Assembly: GCF_963678635.1 (NCBI RefSeq)
Contig: NC_087064.1
Coordinates: forward strand, 64,907,548 to 64,971,547
Length of the DNA: 64,000 nt
Reading direction: 5' to 3'
From: Symsagittifera roscoffensis
Taxonomy: Eukaryota; Xenacoelomorpha; Acoela; Convolutidae
The notes under the pieces are model-generated. The model saw nothing but the letters and a program-made list of their open reading frames with translations. It was not told the origin of the DNA and made no database searches. The position numbers and the translations under genes were made by a program. This document shows positions 28,546 to 39,155 of the stretch, in pieces (position 1 is the first letter of the stretch; every line of letters begins with the position of its first letter).

Positions 28546-30849
28546 TCAGGCGATGCTCAAGTAGTACTTCTTATGAAGATACACCATTATCTCAGTTTCT
28601 GCAAAGACCACATGTAGGATAGCGTACAATTCCCTCGGGCTCAGTTTGCCCCTGTTCGGGTCATACACCGGCATTGAGACTTCTGTTATCCCTCTTTCAA
28701 TCACGAAGTCTCGTAATCTTGTTAGTGCCAATATCACGTGTTCGGGATCGATTGTGTTCCTGTCATTGACCCTCATTACTAGGAAGCACAGATATTTGCC
28801 CGGGACTTGTGCCACTGACGGTGGAAGCGCTGCCATCCCTCCCAGTCCTGGTCTCTGTCTGAACAGAAACTCTACATTCTGGTACTCTCTTTTGAAGTCA
28901 GCTTCCAATCTTGATTTGAAACTCATGTCCGCCGTGATAGAGATCGCGCTGGTCCTGTTTGACAGGATGAAGTCGCTATCTGTTATCATGATGTTCTCCG
29001 AGTATTCATTGGGTATTTCGAATTTCGTTTTGAAATTCCGACCTATAGCAGGCTCTGGCTCTTCTTCCTCCAGTTCCAATTCGCTCGTTTCTCTCACTTC
29101 CTTGAGCTTCTTTATCATCAAATTTTCGGTGTGGGTAAGTCCTACCCCCACTCCCCGGACAACAATATTTATCGACGTCCCCGTCGATGTTGTCGGGTCT
29201 GAATTGTCCTGAGGAATGTCCAGTGGCCTGTCTGTTGCCGTCCATCCGAAAAGAGGGTCCTCTGTCTTCATGTAATTTGCTGCTGATACATCGACTTGCT
29301 GAATGCTTTGTCCTTTGCGGCTCTCGTCTTTGACATCACGCATCCACTCTAGAATCCTCAAGTTCGTGTTCTCCCTCCTCTCTATCTCACTCTGTTCGAG
29401 ATCCGTTTCTACTTCTGGCGTCGAGTAATCATCCTGCAGATAATGACCACCATCGTCAATGACCTGCCATTCCTCTCCAGCTTCCAGTTCGCCTGCCTTT
29501 AGTAATTCCTCGCCCAATTTGTCTGGCTGTATCTTATCGATCAAGAAGTCGTCCCCGTACCTGTTGTACCTCATGCCTGTGCGTTTGCGATTGCCAGTCC
29601 TGGTTTCCGGTGGTGTTGTTCGATCCGGTTCCATCCATTTTGGCACCTCGTCTTGCTCCGGGTCGTTCCAGTCTTCTTCTACAAATGATCCTGCATCAGA
29701 CTCCACTCCTATCTTTTCATTGTCGTCCAAACTCAAGTTCTCATTACCATCATTTTTCTCTCTAGTGCCTTTCTCATTCACTTCACACGCTGGCTCTACC
29801 ACCAGATACTCAAGACCCTCCATGTCCTTCGGTATGCACCAATCCTCTGGAGACGGGACGTGAGGCTTCAGATTTTCATAATGTGCCGCTCGCCCAGTAC
29901 TCAAGCGATAGAACCGTCCTTGTTGATGAACCTCCGTTATCATGAATGGTCCCCTCCACTTCTTGAGTAGTTTCTTTGTTCCCTTGGGCGGTATGACATT
30001 TTGGAAGACCCACACGTATTGGCCCACTTCATATGGCTTTGCTCGTAATATTTTTTCGTCGTATTTCCTGCGTTGCCTCATTTGCGCTTGCGCCGTGTTC
30101 CTCCTACATAGCTCGTTCAATTCCTGTTGTCTTTTGATCGCTTCTTTCACGTATGCCTGAGGCGACGTCTTTTTCCCTTCGTATTCCGGGTAAAAGAATG
30201 TCAGAGGCATTGCTCTCTCCCTGCCCGTCAACATCATGAAAGGACTGATGCCCGTAGTTGAGTGCTGTGTACTGTTGTAGGCTCCTACTACCTGTGGCAG
30301 GTATTTGTCCCAGTCCGTCATGTATCTTGAACAGTACACCCTTAACATGTTGACCAGTGTCCTGTTTTGTCTCTCTACCAACCCATTGGTCTGTGGATGA
30401 TAGGTTGTCGAGTGTGCTTGAGCAATGTGCGATCTCTTCATCAATTCTTTTGTCAAGTCCCCTACAAAAGCTTTGCCGTTGTCCGACTGGAAAGTCATTG
30501 GACAACCATACCGCGATATCCAATGCGTTATCAGATGATCACATGTCTCCTCGGCCGAGGCTGTTTGGCACGGGACCGCTTCCGCCAACTTTGTGAAGTG
30601 ATCTATTATAACCAGTATCTGGTTATATCCCGACTCCGTCATGCAGATTTTTTGATGGTCTATCTGCACCACTTCATTGAACTCTGAGCTCTCAACGGAC
30701 TTGAGGGGAAACTTCATCTTCCTTGGGTCTTTTACTTGGAGACATGCCAGGCAGGCATTCACCCATCTCTCGCAAGCTTTTCTCATTCCTGGCCAATCAA
30801 ACCTGTGAAGTATCCTTTGTTGTACTTTGTCTATCCCCTGGTGGCCCAT
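28546..30849 (-). CDS. pol: A integrase with GPY/F-like module and C-terminal macro-like domain
   Basis: A 767-residue frame. The zinc-finger part is incomplete at its start (frame broken 22 bp upstream) but has 'MGHQG' and 'CLACLQVK' (CxxC at about residues 33-36). The catalytic core has Asp in 'VVQIDHQ', Asp in 'FQSDNGKAF' and Glu in 'GLVERQNRTL', the DDE triad that inserts cDNA. A GPY/F-type module follows ('KKWRGPFMITEVH'). After a 250-residue acidic linker comes a domain at about residues 612-767 with the strand-helix order of macro domains ('ADFKREY', 'GKYLCFLVMR', 'LTRLRDFVIERGITEVSMP', 'LYAILHVVFAETEIMVYLH'), closest in feel to TARG1/OARD1. The Gly-rich ligand loops of active macro domains are replaced (DMSFKSRLEA, YDPNRGKL). 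Confidence 0.85.
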   Translation of the reverse strand: MGHQGIDKVQQRILHRFDWPGMRKACERWVNACLACLQVKDPRKMKFPLKSVESSEFNEVVQIDHQKICMTESGYNQILVIIDHFTKLAEAVPCQTASAEETCDHLITHWISRYGCPMTFQSDNGKAFVGDLTKELMKRSHIAQAHSTTYHPQTNGLVERQNRTLVNMLRVYCSRYMTDWDKYLPQVVGAYNSTQHSTTGISPFMMLTGRERAMPLTFFYPEYEGKKTSPQAYVKEAIKRQQELNELCRRNTAQAQMRQRRKYDEKILRAKPYEVGQYVWVFQNVIPPKGTKKLLKKWRGPFMITEVHQQGRFYRLSTGRAAHYENLKPHVPSPEDWCIPKDMEGLEYLVVEPACEVNEKGTREKNDGNENLSLDDNEKIGVESDAGSFVEEDWNDPEQDEVPKWMEPDRTTPPETRTGNRKRTGMRYNRYGDDFLIDKIQPDKLGEELLKAGELEAGEEWQVIDDGGHYLQDDYSTPEVETDLEQSEIERRENTNLRILEWMRDVKDESRKGQSIQQVDVSAANYMKTEDPLFGWTATDRPLDIPQDNSDPTTSTGTSINIVVRGVGVGLTHTENLMIKKLKEVRETSELELEEEEPEPAIGRNFKTKFEIPNEYSENIMITDSDFILSNRTSAISITADMSFKSRLEADFKREYQNVEFLFRQRPGLGGMAALPPSVAQVPGKYLCFLVMRVNDRNTIDPEHVILALTRLRDFVIERGITEVSMPVYDPNRGKLSPRELYAILHVVFAETEIMVYLHKKYYLSIA

Positions 30850-31796
30850 CTGGTCGTTTGATACAACTGTGGCAGTATGATGAGGTTGTGTTTGTGTAAT
30901 ATCTTCTCCTCATCTTTCCTCTTGCATGCTACCACCCCATCAGCTGTGTGGTAGAGTAAGTCTTTTTTCTCTTTGTAGAACTGGCTCAAGATCTTGTAGC
31001 TGTCTTCCTCGAGTTCCCCCTTCTCCTTGACCCCCGACTGGATCCATTTGGAGAGGTTACTTGTCATTTTGTCATTCTTTTGGGCTCTTATTAGGTCTGA
31101 CAGCCTATATCTTGCCTTGACATGCTCCTTTAGCGCCATGATCTGTCCATTCATCTCGCCAGGTTTGTGGATGTCATCACTCAGCTTCACGCATATCATC
31201 CTTTTCACGATTTTCATATCATCTTCTGGCACCAGATTTGTTCTGACGTTTGAGTTGCATGATAGTTCTCTGTATGGCTTCCTTGAAACCGCAATTCTCT
31301 CAAGTTCCTCACCACCTCGTATCTCCTGTATCTCCAGATTGTACGTTCCTGATGATGGATCCGTCTGTAACTCCCTGACGTGGTGCCTTGTCTTCTCTTC
31401 CGCCAGTATCATGCACAGACTGTCCTGGTTTTCGCTGCTCTCATCCGAGTCTTCATCCCATCCTTCACGCTCCCCGGACAATTTTCCTTCTCCGGTTCCT
31501 TCTTCCGTGAACCTGGAACACTCCCCGGACTCTTGACCTGGTCCCAGGTGTTCAGTATCTTCCTTGAACGTCACTTTCTTTTTCCTAACCCTGGTCTGCT
31601 CCAGAATGTCTTCGGGGATTTTGTCAACTAGTGACCGCACGACATCTTTGCTGTCAGTGACGCTTCCTCTTGATGAGTCAGTATCGTTCACTGTCTCTTT
31701 TCTCCGAAGTATAGTGAATTCCGGTTTCTCTGTACCCTTCTCCTGGATCACGGGCTTATCATCTGATAGTTTCTCGAGCAACCTCATTGTCATCAT
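30831..31796 (-). CDS. pol: A pol linker segment between RNase H and integrase
   Basis: A 321-residue frame overlapping both neighbours in shifted frames. It is acidic and charged ('VRKKKVTFKEDTEH', Ser/Glu runs), then helical ('YRLSDLIRAQKNDKMTSNLSKWI'), ending in the integrase zinc-finger start ('HNLIILPQLYQT'). In element B the same segment is continuous with RNase H (49991-52000), so A has a frame change near 31790. Its right end is broken by a 22-bp deletion relative to B just before the integrase His motif. Confidence 0.75.
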   Translation of the reverse strand: MMTMRLLEKLSDDKPVIQEKGTEKPEFTILRRKETVNDTDSSRGSVTDSKDVVRSLVDKIPEDILEQTRVRKKKVTFKEDTEHLGPGQESGECSRFTEEGTGEGKLSGEREGWDEDSDESSENQDSLCMILAEEKTRHHVRELQTDPSSGTYNLEIQEIRGGEELERIAVSRKPYRELSCNSNVRTNLVPEDDMKIVKRMICVKLSDDIHKPGEMNGQIMALKEHVKARYRLSDLIRAQKNDKMTSNLSKWIQSGVKEKGELEEDSYKILSQFYKEKKDLLYHTADGVVACKRKDEEKILHKHNLIILPQLYQTTRWATRG

Positions 31797-34700
31797 CTAT
31801 CTGTGCAGTTCCTGCTTCCACCTGGTTAAGATCATAGCCTTTTGCCTTGAGCGTCTCCTTCACGATCTTCGACTTGAGTATAATCTCAATCGGAATCCTC
31901 TTGCTCTTCCTCAAGATGGTCTTCTCTGGAGGCTCTTTAGGCAATTCAGGATGATCTTCTATCGGTTTGCCTGACTTGTCCAGCCATCTCGTGAGTGGAA
32001 GACTGTCGTACGTTTCCTTGTCCATGAATGAGAAGCCATCTTTGATTTCAGGTCTGTCTGCTTCTCTTTGCTCTTGTCTCTCATAGAACTCCGTCTTCTT
32101 ACTCAAGCTGTCGGCATTCTGATGTTTATCTCGCGTTCTATGCTCAATTATCATGTTGTATCCGTCCAGGCGAACTATCCACCTCCCAATGTAACTTTGG
32201 TCCATTGAGTACGTTTTCAGCCAGCTCAGTGCTCTGTTGTCGACTCGCAACTTGAATGGCTCACTGCCCAGGTATGCCCTGTATTTCTCGACAAAGGTAA
32301 CCACCGCGAACATCTCAGCTTTCGGTGCTCCGTACTTCATTTCTGTGTCACTCAGGACTTTGCTCCCGTACGCTATTGGTCTCAAGACTGTCTTCCCATT
32401 CCATTCTTGTTCTTGGTGGAGAATCCCAGAAATCACGACCACCGACGCATCCGTGTCCAGCACGTACATCCCTTTCTCAGTCGGCATACCCAGTACTGGT
32501 GCCTCACATAGCTCTTTCTTTATCCTCTGGAATGACTCTTCTGCTGCGTTGTTCCACGTGAACTTCTTGCCCTTGTGTCTCATTAATTGTTGCATCGGGT
32601 ATACCTTGTCTGCATAGCCTTTGATGAACTCTCTATAATAGTTAGCGAAACCCAGGAAGCTCATCAACTGGTGCTCTGTCTTCGGTGATTTCCAGGTCAG
32701 GACTGCTTCCACGGCGTCCGTATCAGGTCTGATGCCGTGCTTGTCTACCATCCTGCCCAAGTATTTTATTGAGTCCTTGAGTATCTCGCACTTTGATGGT
32801 TTACACTTTAGCCCCGACCTCTTCATGCATGCAAACACTTCGTCTAGTCTCTCAATGTGGTCTTCCAGTGTTGGCGTCGCTATTACCACGTCATCCACGT
32901 AGCACATTACCAGGTTGCCATACTTCTTCGTTACGCCTATCAGCGCGTGTGCCATCAACCGCTGAAACGTGGCTGTGGCATTGCAAAGTCCAAACGGCAT
33001 CCGTTTCCATTGAAACAGACCCAACTCGCAGGCAAACCCTGTCTTGTCCCTGTCCTGCTTCCTTAGTGGTACTTGCCAAAAGGCCGAGCCTAAATCAAGA
33101 GTCGTAAAAAATTTTGCATCACCTAACTTCGAGAGGCTCTCATCAATCCTAGGTATGGGATAGGCATCCTTCACCGTGACGGAGTTCAGGTATCGAAAGT
33201 CACAACAAAACCTCAACTGGTCGCCTTTCTTTTTGGCCATCACTACTCCACACGCCCACGGTGACTTGGATGGTTCTATCATGTCATACTCTAGTAACGT
33301 CTCGATCTCTTTTCTACACGCGTCCGATTTGTGTGGGGTCATGCGCCTCGCCCCCTCCCTATGTGGTACCGCGTTTTCCTCAAGTTCTATTTCATGCTCA
33401 ACGAAATTGCAACACCCGATATCCGCCTTATGCCTCGAAAAAACTTCCTCGTTCCGCTCTAGTACGTCCTTGATGGCTTCGAGCTGTTCATCTTTCAGTT
33501 TGCCCCTCAAATGTTCAATCTCCGGCAGAACCGGTTTTTCATTTTGCATTTCATCTAGTGTGGGTCGCTCTGGAAAGTTCGAACAGCTCGAAAGACCATC
33601 ATCCGTTTCTGACTTAAGTGATTTAATAAGACCTGAAGAATCTTTTATTTTCTGCAATCGTCTCAAGATACAAATTTTGTCCCTGTGATTGGGACAATCA
33701 ACAACTTCATTTTGTTTTGAGTTCTCAATTGTTTCATATCGAGTTTTAACCGGTAAAGCATATCCCAGTTTCCTCCCTCTCTGTATCGTGATCGGTATAT
33801 CAAGGGTATTCAACAAGACACTGACGCAGAGGCCGCTCTTCGTTATCGAAAATGATCTTCCTAAAACAGCAGCACTTTGACTATTAGGATTCGGAACTAT
33901 GCACACTTGCTTGTTGTCACTTAGTTCATTGTAATTTTTCATCCTCAAACTTACGATTGCCGCTTCATTAGCTTTTAGCCTCACCCTCCTACTCAAGAAT
34001 ACCGGTGCTTTGTTTTCATTTGCCATTATTAAATTTACCGGTTTGACTGCGTACCTCCTATCCGGGTTCCGTATCCTGAACATTGCGTTATTTAGGTCAA
34101 TCGTTACGTCGAAATTCCTGATGAAGTCTCTACCCAAAATGAATTGGTCAGATTCATCTAGGTTTTCTACCACGATGAAGCTCATCCACAGGTTACGTTC
34201 CCCCAAATTGAGGGCTATTATCGGCGTCCTGCCCAGCACCCGTAGGGCCCCTTTGTTTGCAGCTGACAGCCGTATTCTCGAGTCTATCAAGTCACCTTTG
34301 TCAAAGCCCATCTTCTCCCAAGTTTCGATTGGTATAACGCTCAAGACTGCTCCCGTGTCAAGCAACCCACGCAACTGAGTCTTTTTGCCACTTATATCCA
34401 GCACGTGCCCTGTCACATCCGCCTCCGTCCCGATGTGCATTGCATCTTCCTCAAGCATGGCGCAGTGTCCAATCGATCTCACTTTCAATTCTTCTTTCCC
34501 TACGTAGATTTGTCCAATTAGGTCTTCGTCACATGTTATCATCGTCTTGGTATAGATGTTAATCCCATCTATATTTAGCATCACCTCGTGTGGACCGTAA
34601 GCTTCAGTATATCTGCTATCAACACGTACCGACTTGCTGCCCCCTCTCATGAGTAGTGCTCTCAGTGCTCTAGAAGTCGTTTGTGGGCTTATACCACTCA

Positions 34701-37320
34701 AATAGTCTGCATACACGTCAATGTGCATTATCGTCTGGTCGCTCGGCTCGCTCAAGTTTCTGGTTACCTCGTGGCCGCCCACTGTGATTATCGACATTAT
34801 CCTTGCCCCGATTTTCGATATGCCAAAAGGTTTACCTGTCACCATTTTCACAGTATTGCAATTCCCGGTCTTTGTTGAGCCTGGTACAGCCTCTGGTATT
34901 CGTTTCGATCCGGTTAATGCTTCGTTAAAATTCTGTCTTTCTATCTCCAGCTTTAGTCGTTGCTCTATTTCTTTCGCAGCCAGATCCTGTTTCACTTTGG
35001 CAATTGCTTCCGTCGCCGCTTTCTCATAATTTATCCCTAGAGAGTTCCCTGCCGCGGATTCTATGGCATCATTAACATGTGATACAGCTTTCACTGTCTT
35101 CGTCGGCAATTCCGTGCTTGGTGCTCCTAAGTTCCTCGATTCAAATTCGTTTTGCCTGTTCCGCTGATTCTGCACCGCCGCTAATGCCAACTTATGTTTA
35201 GGGTGACTCTGGTCCTTGACCGCTTCCCAGAACAAGGGACAATCCATTCGGAAGTGCCCCTCCTGGTTACAGAAGAAGCATCTTGCGCCTATCTTGATGA
35301 TTAAGCCACTATAGTACTCGTGTTCTTCCATCTGGCTCATGTCCTCCTCATCTGGTGCATATCCTAGACTCTTCATGCCTTGTTTGTATGTTGTACAGTC
35401 AGCCACGTGGTGATCCGCCGACCCGCAGTTCGCGCATGATCTGCGCTTGTCCATGTCATCTCTAGGTTTGTACCATGACGACCTCTGCGGTTGACTTCCC
35501 CCTTGCGTGTTCCTGTTTTCTGAATACGAGTATTTCTTGGGTTTCATCAGCATGTATTCCCTTGATTTCTGTCTCATTTCTTCTGGGGTTGGTGCGCTGT
35601 CTTTCGACAATGTGTAGTATGTTGCTAACATTGTCCTTAAGTCGTCACTTTTTACCCCATCAATGAACTTCGAGGCAATGCTAAAGTTTCTTCTGTTTGT
35701 CGACTCCTCTGGGTCACTCCTTCTTCTCAAGCTCTCGAGATCATCTAGGAACCGATCTATTGACTCGTCGTCCCTCTGCCTTCTCTTTTCAAATCGCATC
35801 ATCGCTTGGTGACCCTTCATGCCTGACCCGAATCGATTCAGCAATATCTCGAAGATCTTGTCCGCGGTATCGCGTTCTTCTTCTTTCTTCGCAACCACGC
35901 AATTTAATGCTGTGCCTTCTAAATTGCTGAGTATGGCTGTGCATGCTTGTCTTTCATCGTTCAAGTTGTCTTGCTCTAGATGTAATCTCATCACTTCCAC
36001 CCACGTGTCAATGCATCCATCGGAGTCGTCTTTGAATTCTTTTGGCTTCTTGAATGTTTTTCTTGATTTCCCATCTCTCCTATCGCTCGAGTTAGTGTTC
36101 CTCGTGGCAAAGGCCTCTAGAGTCCTGTTCATCATCTCCCAAGTGTTTGCCCATGTCATAGCATCCGGACCTGCGTTGCTGTTAGCTGTTGAGTCCCCCG
36201 GACCAGTCGTTGTACTTGACATTCCATTCTTCATGATTGTTTTAGCAGCTGTTGGTGCTATGCTCACCGTATCCCGGGTTAAGGGCAACGGTGTCGATTG
36301 CCGTTTGTTCCTTTGTGGTTCCACAAAGTCAACTCTGGTGCCTTGCGTGCGATCCGCTGCCGGTCTTTCTTGTGAGGTAGAATTACTCAAGATTGCATCC
36401 AATTTCGCCTGTATTGCACACGAACTCTCGGCCTGATTTTTGCTCATTGTGTCCATTCTCTTTTCCAGGCTACCTAATTGGCTGTTGACATCATCATATT
36501 GGTTTTTTAACTGTTGCAAATCTTTTTTGATGTTCTTATCTCGTTCTTCATTGGTGGGTTCTACATTATCTGACATCTCCTTGAGTCTCTCTTCTGTTGC
36601 CTTGGCCAGGTTAAAATAACTATCCAGATACTCGTTTTTGTTGTATCTTAATTCTTTTCTTATCACTTCTCTGTCCTCTTCGCTGTGCTTCAGCTTTTTG
36701 TCGATCTGATTCAGTTTCGCCATCAAGTCACCTAGCTCAAGAGTAGCCTCTTCATGGTCAGCCGTCGGTCTTTCTTCGGCCGTCGCTTCTGCTCTAGTTT
36801 GTTCCTCTCTCGGATTGGCTTCTGTCGTCTTCGTGCTCACTGTTCCAAATGTTCGTGCTCTTTCAGCTTTTGGTTCTTCAGTCACGTTCTCTTTCGTTTT
36901 TATTCCGACCATCATCGCCAACCTTCCTGTAAAAGATGTCTTTTTTACTTGAGAGTCTTCTTTCACCGTTTCTTCGGTGTTGCCTATTGCATCTTCCATG
37001 TTGTCTATTGGTGAGAATTCTATGGGTTTCGAGTTTGGTTCTTCTGCATTGGGCATTGGAGTTGACTCCGTCGCTATTTTCCTTGTTTCATCAACACTTT
37101 GATCAGGTGTCTCTAGATCAATCTCGATGGTGGGTTCTACTCGTTCCCCTTCCGTGCCCTCTTTTGCCCTGTTCTCCGCTGTACTCCTTGTGCTGACCAT
37201 GTTAACTGAAAAGTTCTTCTTTGTTATCTTTGGGCCCATTGATGTTGTTTTGCGTAGCGACGAATTATACTTTGCTTCGGTAGGTCTTTTTTCAGCTACC
37301 GGTACCCTGCTCCGCCTCAT
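31759..37320 (-). CDS. gag-pol: A Gag-protease-RT-RNase H polyprotein
   Basis: A single 1853-codon frame from ATG 37320. Gag: charged N-terminus with coiled coil about residues 190-300, a capsid-like helical part about 410-590, and two CCHC knuckles (CANCGSADHHVADC about 627-640, CFFCNQEGHFRMDC about 678-691). Protease: 'LLDTGAVLSVIP' near residue 987, flap-end 'QFILGRDFI'. RT: 'LDLGSAFWQVPL', 'RMPFGLCNATATFQ' and YVDD near residue 1473. RNase H: 'VLDTDASVVVISGILHQ' near 1620 and 'HQNADSLSKK'. These make particles, mature them and copy RNA into cDNA in the cytoplasm. Gag and pol lie in one frame with no stop. A protease-like but DTG-less segment precedes the true protease. The RT motifs fit Ty3/gypsy. 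Confidence 0.92.
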   Translation of the reverse strand: MRRSRVPVAEKRPTEAKYNSSLRKTTSMGPKITKKNFSVNMVSTRSTAENRAKEGTEGERVEPTIEIDLETPDQSVDETRKIATESTPMPNAEEPNSKPIEFSPIDNMEDAIGNTEETVKEDSQVKKTSFTGRLAMMVGIKTKENVTEEPKAERARTFGTVSTKTTEANPREEQTRAEATAEERPTADHEEATLELGDLMAKLNQIDKKLKHSEEDREVIRKELRYNKNEYLDSYFNLAKATEERLKEMSDNVEPTNEERDKNIKKDLQQLKNQYDDVNSQLGSLEKRMDTMSKNQAESSCAIQAKLDAILSNSTSQERPAADRTQGTRVDFVEPQRNKRQSTPLPLTRDTVSIAPTAAKTIMKNGMSSTTTGPGDSTANSNAGPDAMTWANTWEMMNRTLEAFATRNTNSSDRRDGKSRKTFKKPKEFKDDSDGCIDTWVEVMRLHLEQDNLNDERQACTAILSNLEGTALNCVVAKKEEERDTADKIFEILLNRFGSGMKGHQAMMRFEKRRQRDDESIDRFLDDLESLRRRSDPEESTNRRNFSIASKFIDGVKSDDLRTMLATYYTLSKDSAPTPEEMRQKSREYMLMKPKKYSYSENRNTQGGSQPQRSSWYKPRDDMDKRRSCANCGSADHHVADCTTYKQGMKSLGYAPDEEDMSQMEEHEYYSGLIIKIGARCFFCNQEGHFRMDCPLFWEAVKDQSHPKHKLALAAVQNQRNRQNEFESRNLGAPSTELPTKTVKAVSHVNDAIESAAGNSLGINYEKAATEAIAKVKQDLAAKEIEQRLKLEIERQNFNEALTGSKRIPEAVPGSTKTGNCNTVKMVTGKPFGISKIGARIMSIITVGGHEVTRNLSEPSDQTIMHIDVYADYLSGISPQTTSRALRALLMRGGSKSVRVDSRYTEAYGPHEVMLNIDGINIYTKTMITCDEDLIGQIYVGKEELKVRSIGHCAMLEEDAMHIGTEADVTGHVLDISGKKTQLRGLLDTGAVLSVIPIETWEKMGFDKGDLIDSRIRLSAANKGALRVLGRTPIIALNLGERNLWMSFIVVENLDESDQFILGRDFIRNFDVTIDLNNAMFRIRNPDRRYAVKPVNLIMANENKAPVFLSRRVRLKANEAAIVSLRMKNYNELSDNKQVCIVPNPNSQSAAVLGRSFSITKSGLCVSVLLNTLDIPITIQRGRKLGYALPVKTRYETIENSKQNEVVDCPNHRDKICILRRLQKIKDSSGLIKSLKSETDDGLSSCSNFPERPTLDEMQNEKPVLPEIEHLRGKLKDEQLEAIKDVLERNEEVFSRHKADIGCCNFVEHEIELEENAVPHREGARRMTPHKSDACRKEIETLLEYDMIEPSKSPWACGVVMAKKKGDQLRFCCDFRYLNSVTVKDAYPIPRIDESLSKLGDAKFFTTLDLGSAFWQVPLRKQDRDKTGFACELGLFQWKRMPFGLCNATATFQRLMAHALIGVTKKYGNLVMCYVDDVVIATPTLEDHIERLDEVFACMKRSGLKCKPSKCEILKDSIKYLGRMVDKHGIRPDTDAVEAVLTWKSPKTEHQLMSFLGFANYYREFIKGYADKVYPMQQLMRHKGKKFTWNNAAEESFQRIKKELCEAPVLGMPTEKGMYVLDTDASVVVISGILHQEQEWNGKTVLRPIAYGSKVLSDTEMKYGAPKAEMFAVVTFVEKYRAYLGSEPFKLRVDNRALSWLKTYSMDQSYIGRWIVRLDGYNMIIEHRTRDKHQNADSLSKKTEFYERQEQREADRPEIKDGFSFMDKETYDSLPLTRWLDKSGKPIEDHPELPKEPPEKTILRKSKRIPIEIILKSKIVKETLKAKGYDLNQVEAGTAQIDDDNEVARETIR

Positions 37321-37689
37321 TATTTCTATTTACAATTGCTCTTATTTACAATTTCACTATATACACAATCCTATTCTAAGAATAAAATCTTTCGAGAGGA
37401 AAAAAAATATTTCTTAAAAAAAATATACAACGTGGTGAAAACCTTGTTTCAGTTCTCTTTATTAACTTTTCGAGAAACTTTCCTTATTTGTGGTCTCAAC
37501 CGTACCTGGTTCCAATTAGTCTTGTTCTATCTTAATTCTGTCTTTAAACACTTCTTGTAATTTTACTTCAATTTTTATACTGTCCCAAGACTTCCAATTG
37601 CCGTCCCTACTCTTCTTTGTGCCGTACCAGGCTTCTTTCTCCTGTCCCAAGACTGTTCGGTACCGTCCCAGTACTTTCCGGCCGTGTCC

Positions 37690-38290
37690 CAAGACTCTTG
37701 TCCAAGACTACTGTCCTAAGGCTAGTGTCCCAAGACTACTGTCCCAAGATTAGTGTCCCAAGACTAGTGTCCCAAGACTAGTGTCCCAAGACTACTGTCC
37801 CAAGACTACTGTCCCAAGACTAGTGTCCCAAGACCCTGTCCCAAGACCCTGTCCCAAGACCCTGTCCCAAGACCCTGTCCCAAGACCCTTGTCCCAAGAC
37901 CCTGTCCCAAGACCTTGTCCCAAGACCCTGTCCCAAGACCTTGTCCCAAGACCCTGTCCCAAGACCTTGTCCCAAGACCCTGTCCCAAGACCCTGTCCCA
38001 AGACCCTTGTCCCAAGACCTTGTCCCAAGACCCTGTCCCAAGACCTTGTCCCAAGACCCTGTCCCAAGACCTTGTCCCAAGACCCTGTCCCAAGACCCTG
38101 TCCCAAGACCCTTGTCCCAAGACCTTGCCCCAAGACCTTGTCCCAAGACCCTGTCCCAAGACCCTTGTCCCAAGACCCTGTCCCAAGACCCTGTCCCAAG
38201 ACCACTGTCCCAAGACTGTACTGTCCCAAGACTGTCCCCAGACTGCTCTGTCCTAAGACTTCTTCGGCACTGTCCCAAGACTGTTGACAA
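37690..38290. repeat. 13-bp tandem repeat array (CCCTGTCCCAAGA)
   Basis: About 45 units of CCCTGTCCCAAGA and variants (cctTgtcc, ccctTgtcc, actactgtcc), more variable at the edges. It lies in the untranslated leader of element A. Open frames across it on both strands are low-complexity artefacts. Confidence 0.95.
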
Positions 38291-39155
38291 GTGTCTGGGT
38301 GGTGGGACTTCTTTCCTCTTCGTTATGGGGACTTCTTGATTCGCCGTACCTTGTACCACCACTCAAGCTCTAGTAAAATTTTCCCAAAATCCTCTCTTAA
38401 AAACCAAATGCTGACCCCCCTTTTTCTTATTTCTCTTTTTGGCTACCTCTATTTCAATGTTCCAAGTAACTTGAGACTAAAACCTGTGCGCAGGTATCTT
38501 GTGATCACCTGTTCGTACAAAATTTTAACACAAATCCTCACCAAAATGCAACAAAAATCTAAGCAAGAAAAAGTAATAAAAACGGAAAGATGAGCCCACC
38601 TAAAATTCAAAGGTGACAAATGTCTACCTTTTATCGAAAAAAAATGTCTTGTACCTAATTGCCACGCGTTTCCTTCCCCCCTGCTAGCGATCTTATGGGG
38701 TATCACAAAAACTGTCTATGTCCGTTCCCCCCTACCGATCCGACCAGGGTACCTACCTTAACCTAATTCCAATTTTGGATATCCGCTTCCTATGACCAAC
38801 GCGTGTAAATGACTAATGTAACTAAATCAACGATGTCGACTAATTAGTTACTCTAATTTCCCCCTTTTTACAATTTACAACCGCCAACCTCTAACTTAAC
38901 CAGCCCCCCTTCTAACCTCCCCCCTTTTTAGCCCCCCTTCTTAAGCCTAAAATTACCTTAAGCGCCGGGTGCTAAACCTCTCAAGAGAAAACCGTAGACC
39001 TGTCTCCAGGCCTGCTCAAGTAAAAACGTTCCTCAAAACCGGGGGATGTCGCTTATCCTATTTTACACTTATCTCCTATAATGTAATGTGGATTTTAACG
39101 ATACCCGTTCTGCCCCACTTGAGAACTCGAGAATTGCCAAATCCTTCTTGGCTGC

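Noticed and set aside
37781-38362. Several 110-180 residue frames on both strands made of 'VPRPCPKTLSQD'-like or 'GLGTGSWDR'-like repeats
   Set aside because: They are translations of the 13-bp tandem array in an untranslated leader; all frames of a 13-bp repeat stay open by composition.
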